Shown here one piece after another: positions 54,911 through 64,000 of a DNA stretch of 64,000 bases (position 1 is its first letter; the number at the start of each line of letters is the position of its first letter). Both the position numbers and the translations under genes were made by a program. The notes beneath the pieces were generated by a model, which made no database searches, had not been told where the DNA came from, and saw only the letters and a program-made list of their open reading frames with translations. Origin of the DNA: Lasiosphaeria ovina (lineage: Eukaryota > Ascomycota > Sordariomycetes > Sordariales > Lasiosphaeriaceae); contig JAULSN010000001.1 of NCBI GenBank assembly GCA_033439765.1, positions 7,440,001 through 7,504,000 of the forward strand, in the 5' to 3' direction.

Positions 54911-57447
54911 TGGGCTTGCTCGCTATGCGGAGAGCGACAAAAACGCAAAAGAAGAGCCAAGCGCCGGAAAAACGGAAATAGAAAGGAGGAGGGATGAAAA
55001 GGAGTTAGAGCAAGGTATCGATCGCGGCAAGCCCCTCCTCGACGGCCATAGTAGCGCGGCTCTCCAGCTCATTTAATGGCCACGGCAACGGGTTTGCCAA
55101 ATGATTATACTTGTCTTGTAATTACTGCATTTGTGCTTTATATTTCTAAAGGGGACGAGAAGAAGGGCGAGGATAGCTTCCTCTTTTTTGCTACCACTCG
55201 GGCTGACGAGGGAGGCGAAAGAGGGGATCAATAAGACAATACAGTGTCCTCCAGCTCTTGTTACATTTTTGGGGGCTTCTTTTTGTCGGCGGAATTTGCA
55301 TCACACAGGTCTATGTCACGCACAGGTGGTGGAGGACTTTTTCGACGGTGATTAAAAGGGCGTGGAATCATTATACAACAAAGGTCGAAATAACCTTCAA
55401 ATGGAGCACACAGGTGGCACAGGAAAAGGGACACGGCAACGCGGGAAACGGAATTATGTCTCCGATAGCGGGAAAATAAACCAAGGCTCAGGAGAATTCT
55501 CCGCCCGTCTCTTCCGTGTTTACTCAAACCTCGAAACTCGGAACATTATTTGTTTGCGAGACGGCAAGCCGCGTTAAGCCAGGATGAAGAGAATGGGGGC
55601 TGGGGGAAGGAAAGTGGTTACATACAGTAGATCCATCGTTGCCAACCTTCTAGAAGATATAGCAGCCAGGTGAATGGATCCAAGACGCTGTGTGCGGCGC
55701 TGGTGTGACGCATCGGCCTGTCGATCCTGTAGGCTGAATTGTAAGGTGACGACTGAAGACTGTGAGGACTCGAGGACAATACCCACCCACATTACTTCCC
55801 GAGGTTGCACGCGTAGTTTTGCCTTTTTTGTCTCTCTGCCAAGGACCAAAAGAAGAATGCATCAAGCGGAGGGAGGCGATCAGACAGGGTTGGGGGTGTA
55901 GGGGCCTCGCTCTTCTCTTGGCTTGTATGACATAGAACCAGTTGGTGGGGTTGTTTTATGATGCTTACCTACCTACCTAACTAAGGTATGCTGCCTTGCG
56001 TGTCGAAACATGCTGTGGATCGGGGATGTCCGGGTAAATACCACCTCTCCTTGCCCCCACACGCAGATGCAAGACTGAGAGACGGATCAAGTTCAGAGAA
56101 TTACAACTGAAGTTGAGTGTGTGGCATTCTTGGTAATGGCGTGCATCTGGACTCGAAACGGTGACCATGATACGCTCTTTCCATCTCCTAGTTTCTATGG
56201 CTGACCTACATACGCATACCTGCCTGCCCACGCAAGATAAGGGCGCAGTCTGAGGTGGTGTGTTGTTGCCTGCGTGGGAAAATAGCGCCTTTTGACGCAC
56301 CATATGGATACTTCGAGGGAAGGAACGGCTCAGACACGCAACCACAAGTTGAAATCAGCTTCCGAAGCACGGCAAGTGCGAACACGACTAAGTCCCTCGT
56401 CAGTCAAATCACGACAGCTCACAACCTCGCCATCAAGTCTTGCTTGCCTCTCGCCTCCCTCCAGGCAAGGCAGCAAAGTCGAAGGCCAGCGCCGAAAAGC
56501 TGCCATTTAGGCACAGCCAGGTAGTTGGCAAAGATTCAAGCACTGGGTTGTCTGCAGACGATGGGCCGTATCGCTGCAATGCACGACTCCGTCAGTCCAA
56601 TGCATCTCAGTCCTCACTCTCGACCCCCCCAATTGCTAGCCGCCGGCAATTTGGGGGAGCACAGCATCCTATTCGCTTCCAGACTGTCGGGTCCAGTTAC
56701 CAGCGAATCACGACGTCTCGCCTCGCAGCTGAAGTGACCATCCGTAGCCATTCCGGGCCGGAGGAATAAGCAATCAGCGCAGACGGCGGCCCGTGCAGTT
56801 TTGAGTCCTTGGTTGCAACCAAACACGGTCCAAAGTGCACGGAAGGGCGAGGCTGGCCACATATGATAATCCGCAAAAGTCGCCCGCATCCAACACGACT
56901 CCAGGCATCGTTCCATTGGACGGATCCAGGTAAATTCGCGTACAGCATGCACAGTCGACCCGTTTCCGCCTCGCACGCACTAGGTGACCGGCTGCACGAG
57001 AGCGGACCCCGATGACCCCCCCGAGGTCCTCTCCTAGGGCCCGCAACCGGCGGGCGGGCAGTGTTGCCATCTTCCCCTCCCCCCCCCCCCCCGAAGCGTG
57101 TGGCTCAGTCGCCTGTTACGATCCGGACATGATTTCCAACCCAAACAATGGAGATTGGCGAGGGGCAAGGATGCGAGACGAGGCCCAAATATTTGTCTTG
57201 ACCACCACCTACATACCGTGCCTCCATGATACGACGAGAGCGCACATTATAATTCACTGTGACGCCCGCTGAGGCATCTGTAGGCGCTTCTCGTCGAGGC
57301 ATGCCACGTTTTGGATCATGATGGCCCTCCCTGGTTCTCAAAGACCCATACCTGATCTTGTTTGGACCTTCGCCCGGACTAGGGAGCTGTGTTTCTCCTA
57401 AATCCCGTCTTCGCCGGCTCCCTGAGCAGACCAAACAAGTATCGTCC
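54911..57447. other. 2.5-kb intergenic region
   Basis: 3' flank of the ZIP gene and promoter of the F-box gene. Short open frames show no motifs. A C-run sits near 57080-57093. No gene recognised. Confidence 0.45.
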
Positions 57448-59333
57448 ATGCGCTTTGTCGCTTCGCTAGGTAGCTCTCCCATGTCGCCCCAGATGCCTCA
57501 CATCCCGAACCCCTCAAACATTTACTCGATGCCAGACTACATGTGCTGGCTCTGCCAGAGAGAAGTCCAGAAATCAAGCGATGACAGCAGGCCCAGCCAC
57601 AGGCTCTCGCTCTGCAGAGTCATCGGATTTTCCCAAGACACCATTGGCAGCAACAACTCGGCAACCATATCCGGGATCGGATTTCAACTGCCCTCTGAGG
57701 ACATTCCCGGTCACAATGCCGATCCTACCTTTGCTGTGCCGAGCAGATCTGATCTGTCGGTCGAGGATGTTGGCATCGCCAGAGAGGACGTCGACATCAT
57801 GTCCAGCCCCGTATATATCCACTCGCAACACAAATGGAATTTCCGTGTGCACGCAGACTGCTGGGAAATAATCGAGTCGAGAGTCGAGGACGTGGTTGCC
57901 TGCGCAACGACCTGGTGCAAAGCGCTGGCATCTCTGAACTGGAACTTTGACCCCTTTGTGGCTGGCCAGAGTCGAAGCCGATACGATCTCCCCCAACTCC
58001 TTCTTCCGTCAGCACAGGTGTACGAAAAGCACAACCCTAGACAAAGCCTGCAGAAGCTACAGACGATCGAGAGACTTGCAGTCGAGCTCGGATTCAGTCA
58101 GCCGCCCCTTTCCCGCGAGGCTATGCCGCTGTCTCAGTTGGGCCTCAACCCGCAAAGCCACGAGTCTCTCGCATTCGCTCGTGAAGGGGACGACATATTC
58201 TCAGATCTGCCCGAGGAGATAATTCAGACTATCATCTGCTTCACAAGGACGATAGACCTGGTCAACCTGCGTCTAGCATCGCGAGCCGTGGCTTATACAT
58301 CTAGACTGGTGGCTCTGCCCAACAGCTTCTGGCTCAGTCGGTTTATGCCTCCATTCGAACTTGGCTTTGCCCTTCCAAAGAAAGTCTTAGCGGAACAAGA
58401 TTGGCGAGCCTTATATTTCCAGATCAGGAGGGCTCTAGATCACCCTAGCCCAGCGAGCCGCGGAGTCGACACCGAAATGGCATGCCTCGCCAAGCGGAAG
58501 CACTGGTGGAATCGACTGACCGAGGTTATTTCCTTTCACTCGCTCCGGGGCTCTGGTGTCGCTCTAGCCGGAGATTCCTTCACACGGCCTATCCCATTTG
58601 CCTCCGGTACCCAACAAGACATGGGGCGAGAATCGAATCCCCAGGCCTCGCACCCGATCGGAAACGCCACCGCAACGATGGTCCGAGAAGATGGCACAGA
58701 GCGCGTCTGCTCGACTGTCTGTCTGCAGTTACCCCTAGCGTCGTCAACAATGACCGGCGTTGGGGTGTCCGTTATCAATTTGGGAGGGCGGAGGTGTGTT
58801 TCTGGGCTTCGTATCTTTTACGGCAGCTCTACGACGCCCGAGAGCCTCGGCTACGTTCTGAATGATCTCGAGGTGGTTGTTGCGCTAGAGCCTGGCGAGT
58901 CGTTCATCGGCTTCAACGTCCGTCTGAGCGCGGATAGCATCCTCGCTCTGAGGGTAGTGTTTCGGAGCCCATCGGGGGCTCTTCGCATGTCAAGCTGGCT
59001 CGGAGACACTACCGACGACCTTGGCCAGTCGGCGCGGCCACCGCCTCCTATAGAAACGCTAGCGTTACGGAAGAGCTGTTTTGGCAGCTCACCGTGCATC
59101 CTCGCGGCAAGTTTCGATGTAAGCTTCCTTTCTTTTTTGTTCTGTATCGGTTGTCTTGAGAATTATTTAGCTGCAATTATTGTGAATTGTGGTCTAGCAC
59201 TAACGCCTTTGTTCTATCTTAGTCTTTTAGGATGCTTGCCGTTGGGATGTTCGAGGCCCAGTCCGAGGCGGACGGAGGCTATACTGCCATGGCGGAGGTC
59301 AGGGCCGAAAGGGTTTTTTCTACTCTTTCCTAA
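57448..59333 (+). CDS. F-box protein of the fungal DUF7600-like type
   Basis: Two exons, 57448-59118 and 59223-59333, about 593 aa. The 104-bp intron was placed because the frame after it continues SFRMLAVGMFEAQSEADGGY; reading through would give a hydrophobic tail unlike the rest. ATG 57448 is first in frame; ATG 57481 is possible. The N-terminus has CWLC within DYMCWLCQREV and HADCWEIIE, then an F-box around residues 249-285 (DIFSDLPEEIIQTIICFTRTIDLVNLRLASRAV). The following LAEQDWRALYFQIRRALDHP and KRKHWWNRLTEVI match the region after the F-box in this group. F-box proteins link substrates to SCF ubiquitin ligases; the target is unknown. Confidence 0.75.
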
Positions 59334-59627
59334 AGCCCTCAAATCCCCAATGTGAACAAAAGAAGATTTCATTGGTGCGCTCACGTTGACAAACAAAGAA
59401 GTTCAAGGCTTTGTAGGATTTCCGGACCGAGGAATGTTGGCGTAGAACAAAGAAGCGACACCCGAGAGCGGGCATTCCAGACGCTTGGATGATATTTAGT
59501 GATTCGCCTTGAGACGTCTTGCACACCTGTTCAGCTCTTCCTCATTTCTTCTCTTCTGACGGCCCATAATCTCCAGTCAGACGTTGTTTTCTTGCACCGT
59601 ATCCAAGGACGGCCGCCAGTCTCGACC

Positions 59628-61105
59628 ATGCCCTTGACCAAGACAGTGCAGAGGCCCGAAATACCGAGCCCTAGATACTATATTTACAAACAGCTTGCAG
59701 ATGGACTCGTCCTTGTGCGGCGAATCAGTGATGGCGAGAGTTTTATAGCACACACATTCGAAACTCCCCGGAATAGAGACGTGCCACTCACCACAGCACA
59801 AGAGCTGGTCCAGCGCGGAGCCGGCGTCGCGGCAGCCAACGTCCTCAACCACGAGAACCTGGTGAGCATAAACACAGAGGTGATCAACTACCCGCTGCAG
59901 GGCCTCGGCGGGAGCTACGACCAACCCAAGCGCATTCTCATGTGGGACTGGTGCGACAGCGGCACGCTCGAGACCCTGTTCAAAAACCCGCCTCTGCGCC
60001 CGACGGACGGCGGCTTCCTGCCCGAGGGCCTCATATGGGAGGTGGCACTGGGCATGCTGCGTGCACTGCAGTGGCTGCACGAGGGCATCCGCGACGTCTA
60101 CAGCGTCGGCCCCGGCCTCGCTTTCCGCGGCGGCCGCTGCATCCGCCTGAGGAGCACGACGACCCCCGAGGCCGACTGGCTGCCCATCCTGCACCGCGAC
60201 ATCCGGCCCGAGAACATCTTCCTCCAGCAGCCCAAGGGCATCGAGTCGTACGGCGCCGTCAAGCTCGGCAACTTTTCCAACGCGTACGTCTCGGGCTCGA
60301 CCGGCGGCGCCGCGCCCGTCGTGGCCATGGAGAGAGACAGCACTTCAACCGTCCGGCTGGCGCAGGTGCGTGCGCGCCGCGCGCGGTGGGCTACTGAAGG
60401 ACAGGCCTTGCCCCAGGTGAGTGTGTGTCTGGTGATATCTTTTTGCATCTAGCAACAACGTGGGATAGACAGAGCAAGATAGTCGGACGAACCACCCAGT
60501 CCCAGGAACAGTCACGCTGACGACTCTCCCGTTTGCAGAACGAGAGACCTTACACGATTGGCAGTGAGCTGTATGCCCTCGGCGCGATCCTGTACCACAT
60601 GATGCGGGGCAAGGCGCTGCCGGCGGCCGAGGAGTGCGTGCTGTGCGGGTGCAACCACGTCATCGACCCGGCGGCGGCAACGAATTGGCCGCGGTGCCCG
60701 CACACGTGTCTCGAGGACGTCAACATTGACCAGGTGTTCGAGCCGCTCCGGCTGCATCAGCAGCGGCCCGTCGAGAGTGACGACGTCGGCAGCGATTATG
60801 GAGGAACAGGAGGGGGAGGAGGAGGAGGAGGAGGAGGACGCTACTCGGCCGGCCTCTGCAACCTCGTGCACCTCCTGCTGTGCCTCAACCGCAGCGACGA
60901 CGTCCAAGCCAGCCACGTCCTCGACTCGTTTTGGTCCGACTACGCGTGGTGGGCCGATAATACTGATGATGGCCGCCTCCATCGCGACCTATTTGACGAC
61001 ATCTGGTTCAGGAAGCAGAATGCCCGCCGCCACAGGGCCGAGCAGCTGGAGGTGGCCAGGGAGACGCTGGTGGTGGAAGGGAAGCCATCTGTTTTGCAGA
61101 TTTAA
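59628..61105 (+). CDS. Protein-kinase-fold protein, probable pseudokinase
   Basis: Two exons, 59628-60416 and 60539-61105, about 451 aa. The kinase fold is recognisable: hinge-like LMWDWCDSGTLETLF, ALQWLHEG, catalytic loop ILHRDIRPENIFL (D191, N196) and, in the C-lobe, SELYALGAILYHMM. Two essentials are changed: the DFG motif reads GNF (214-216, Asp to Asn), and the beta-3 strand reads ESFIAHTFE without the VAxK lysine; the N-lobe glycine loop is also poor. That points to weak or absent phosphotransfer and a scaffold role. Between the HRD and the C-lobe there is a CVLCGCNHVID and CPHTC cysteine group and a (GGA)n-encoded Gly run near base 60820. Lies 294 bp after the F-box gene. Confidence 0.75.
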
Positions 61106-61953
61106 GGGGGCGGAATAGGGGCTGTGTCTAATGGGGTGTGGTGAATAGGGGCTTTTTTTTCTCCCTTTTATCCCGGTCGAGTTTTACTGTCGTACGTACA
61201 GGTTTACCTTTGTTCAAGTTTTACCTATCAAATTGTTTCGATTGAGTTGAAGTGTCGAGTCCTTGTTTGGATTGGACAAAAAGTTGATGTGCAATTCGTT
61301 TGGCGGGGACGGCGACGTGTAAGTCGGCATTGAAGCTTGGCAAGCTGGCAAGCAAAAAATTGCGTTTGGAGCCAATTAAGGTACCTCTGGAATTTCCATT
61401 TATAAAGTTTGGAACTTCGAAACGGCTCTTCGTATTTGTACTGAATTGGATTGGATGTAAGTGTCAATTTACCAAAAGGAGGTGGTAATTTCGATACCGG
61501 ATGAAAAGAATACCTTGGAAGCTTCCCCCATCAGTTCGTTCCCGCAGTTATCGATAAGCCGCCAAAGCTCAGGTCGTCCCAGCCCCGCAGTTCCAACCGT
61601 CGTCAACCCGGTCTCTCCATCTCGAGCTGCTGCAAAGGCTACCCTCCTCCGTCATCATCAGCCACCCAAAGTCTAATCTGCATGTACAGTACGGCAGCCT
61701 CGCCAAACCGACAGCAGTTCCTGCGCTGCGCGCATGCGCGTCTAAATCCCGCGGGCGCCTAGCACAAACAGGCCACCCTTTTTTTTAAAACTCTTTAAAA
61801 TACTCAAGCCACCGCTGCATACCTCCACTACCCAAGTGCATGCAGACGACTGACGGACGACGTTGGAAACAACTCCACCCATCCATTCACCTATCCATCC
61901 ATCCTCCGCAGAGCCAGCCAAGCAACCAACCAAGCACCCACCCACGGCCGACC
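61106..61953. other. Intergenic region
   Basis: 848 bp with the 3' flank of the pseudokinase gene and the promoter of the next gene. T-run near 61152-61170; a CCATCCAT repeat lies close to the next start (61877-61904). No gene is seen. Confidence 0.45.
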
Positions 61954-62862
61954 ATGGCGTCGTCGTCGACTTCGCGCGTCATGCCGCCTCCGCCGCCGCT
62001 GCTCCTGACGAAGCGGGTGACGGCGTTCCTGCGCGCCAACCTGTCGGCGCACATCCGCGCGGCGGCCCTCACGACGCCAGCCGGCAACCTGCTCGCCCAC
62101 GCCAGCAACCTACCCGCCAGCGCCCTGCGCCGCCAGTGCGCCGTGGCCGCCTCGCTGTGGGCCCTGCACGCGCCCGCCATCGCCGCCAGCAGCAGCAGCA
62201 GCACCACGCTCAACAGCACCGCCAGCACGTTCGGCGACGCCGTCGAGTCCGCGCTGCCCCTGCCGCCGCCGCCGCCGCCGCCGCTTTCCCCTTCGTCGTT
62301 CTCGACCGACGGCTTCCACACCCCGAGAGGAGGCAGCGCAAGCAGCAGCAGAGGCGGGGGAGGCGGAGGGGGAGAGAGAGCAGCCCCGGCGGTGACGGTG
62401 CAGCTCGACAGCGGCGCCGTGTTCGTGATACGGCGCCTGCGGTGCGGGATGCTGTTCATCTGCATGGGCGGCCCCATTGGGCCCGAGACCAGCACCCGCA
62501 GCAGCAGCAAGAGCCAAGGCGCGAGCAGTAGCGGGAGTGCAGGCACATCAACTACGGCGGCAGCGGCAGCGGTAGCAATTACAGAAACAGCAACAGCAGC
62601 AGAATGTGGCGGCGCAGGCGACAGCGAGACTACCGATGGCGCCGCGGCAGCCCACAGTCAGAGCCACAGCGCTTTAGCGACGCCAGCATTACCACCCACG
62701 CCAGCAACCGCAGTACCATCAGCAACAGCGCCTGGGACATCTCCACGGCCGGGGTCTCCTTCGGACGGCGAGACAGAGAACGGGCCGGCCGGCTCCGGAA
62801 CACCGCCGACGGCAGCGGGAGGAGCCTCGGCAGCAGCGACCGCAGGCGCGGGGAATCCATCG

Positions 62863-62896
<34 letters not shown>

Positions 62897-63096
62897 TAGC
62901 AGTAGCAGCAGCAAGCGGCGGCGGAGGTGCGCTGTCACCGGCCAACGTGCTGGCGATGCGGCGGCAGGTGGGCGAGCTGGGGCGGTGGCTAGACGCGCGG
63001 CTGGGCACGCTGTACGTGCCCGAAGAAGGCATCGGCATCGTCCCCGGCAGCGGCGGGGGTTTCGGGGGCGAGACACACGATTCTTTTATTTACTAA
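61954..63096 (+). CDS. Roadblock/LC7-like (LAMTOR2/Ego-type) protein with long low-complexity insert
   Basis: Single exon, 380 aa from ATG 61954 (ACCATGGCG). The two ends resemble one Roadblock fold: LTKRVTAFLRANLSAHIRAA, LTTPAGNLLAHAS and QCAVAASLWALH at the N-side, VTVQLDSGAVFVIRRLRCGM with LFICMGGP in the middle, and NVLAMRRQVGELGRWLDARL at the end. In LAMTOR2-like proteins these parts lie within ~125 residues; here they are split by Pro, Ser, Gly and Ala/Thr tracts, including ~12 Ser from (TCA)11. Roadblock proteins of this type anchor Rag GTPases at the vacuole in the EGO/Ragulator complex. The family call is by pattern only and could be wrong; the coding nature is more certain. Confidence 0.5.
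62863..62895 (+). repeat. (TCA)11 microsatellite
   Basis: Eleven perfect TCA units inside the Roadblock-like gene, encoding a Ser run. Confidence 0.92.
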
Positions 63097-64000
63097 TAAT
63101 TTCATTTTTCGTTGTCAATTGGTTTTGTCTGTCTAGGGGGGGCGGGGCGGGGCGGAATGGAAAAGCGAAAAAGATCATCACATGCTCATATGCGCGCGCT
63201 GTACGTACATTACTCATACTAAGCACACACACACACACACCCAATTCATGTACGTAAGACCTAGTATATACCTCCTTGTGTGTACTGTCTGTCTGTGTTT
63301 GTACATACATGTCTCCGCTGTATTTTAATACCAAGACGGGCAGACAGACGAAAGGGGCATATTCTCACAAGCCAGACCTGGTCCATAACACCCCGCACTT
63401 TATGCCATGGCGAAGAACAAGTCCCTCCCTTAAGGTAAGCCTGATTGAAGCAGACGAAATATAACATGCCATGGCGAAGGGACCGAAGACAGGCAAAGAA
63501 GGGCGGGCAGGAAAGCATGATCACATAAGTCATTGAATTTGAAAAATAAAACAAAATAAACCAGATAGGCCCCGCGAACTTGATTATGCTTTCCCACCTA
63601 GACCTAGGTATATACGTATACGGCACTGAACTGGCCGGAAACCGGAATAGCAATGACACGCCCCGCCTGTTTGCAAAAAAAGGAAAAGCAAAAGGAAAAG
63701 AAACCCTTAACACCGCCCTTTCCACGCCCCGCGCCGAGAATCTGTATATTAACCTTACATGTGATTGATGTACCGCCCTGATGAGCACCCCTTCCCAGAC
63801 CACCAAAGACCAGATAGAGCTAAGAAGACTAGGCAAGAGCATAAGCAAGAGAAAAGAGAAAGGAGTTCGTACGGGATGTAGAAAGGACCCAAGACGCCGT
63901 GTGTGCCGCAGTATGATGATGACGAATAATGATGACTCCTTCCGACCCTGTTCCCGAAAAAAAAAACCTGTCCGTGCGGCCGATTCGATGCAAAGAAGAG
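63097..64000. other. 3' flank at the right window edge
   Basis: Contains a (CA)n run at about 63224-63240 and AT-rich stretches. The long minus-strand open frame 63261-63848 shows no motif and is not called. Confidence 0.45.

Noticed and set aside
62630..63076. Minus-strand frame with a Met run
   Set aside because: The run is the reverse reading of (TCA)11; no independent evidence for a gene.
63261..63848. 195-codon minus-strand open frame at the right edge
   Set aside because: No family motif, odd hydrophobic/basic composition, and it lies in the AT-rich 3' flank of the previous gene.
1..64000. CRISPR arrays, bacterial operons, prophage or 5S rRNA
   Set aside because: No spaced repeats, no polycistronic layout, and no 5S-like core were found by eye; the window is clearly eukaryotic.

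Overview
This window comes from the nuclear genome of a filamentous ascomycete (Pezizomycotina, probably Sordariomycetes). Many genes carry short GT-AG introns of about 50-150 bp, coding regions are GC-rich, and the content is fungal: Rad4, Rrd1, Cox15, Zn2Cys6 and STAND/NLR proteins, GH92/GH125, AsaB-like and DUF3716 proteins. There are no bacterial operons. Gene models were joined by hand from open frames and splice motifs, so exon borders are predictions.

Bases 1-18 kb are a conserved block: the 3' part of a HECT ubiquitin ligase (Hul5-like), a divergent pair of secretory-pathway mannosidases (GH125 minus, GH92 plus), the PP2A activator Rrd1, an APH-like kinase, a SET protein and the repair factor Rad4/XPC. 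Bases 19-22 kb hold three same-strand genes for small proteins that share an N-terminal MCxQ plus spaced-cysteine layout ending in CxxC. About 3.2 kb without a recognisable gene follows, then Cox15 and a DUF3716 protein.

Bases 28-37 kb are accessory: a zinc-ribbon remnant, a decayed Zn2Cys6 transcription factor with RIP-like nonsense codons, an intron-containing tRNA candidate, and a complete six-exon NLR (N-terminal DUF7708-like region, NB-ARC, helical-repeat C-terminus). Bases 37.8-43 kb carry a small orphan ORF, an AsaB/GA4-desaturase-like enzyme and, divergently, a serine beta-lactamase-like hydrolase. A foldback element at 43.05-43.33 kb opens a gene graveyard (43.3-48.5 kb) with a Gfo/Idh/MocA fragment and other broken frames.

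Bases 48.9-55 kb hold a head-to-head metal transporter pair: an Mn-type CDF exporter (8 exons, minus) and a ZIP importer (5 exons, plus). The right end has an F-box protein, a probable pseudokinase 294 bp behind it on the same strand, and a low-complexity protein that looks like a Roadblock/LC7 domain split by a long insertion.

The most interesting points are the MCxQ cysteine-protein cluster, the NLR with its GC-AG intron beside the tRNA, the two divergent functional pairs (mannosidases; metal transporters), the pseudokinase, and the decayed transcription factor.
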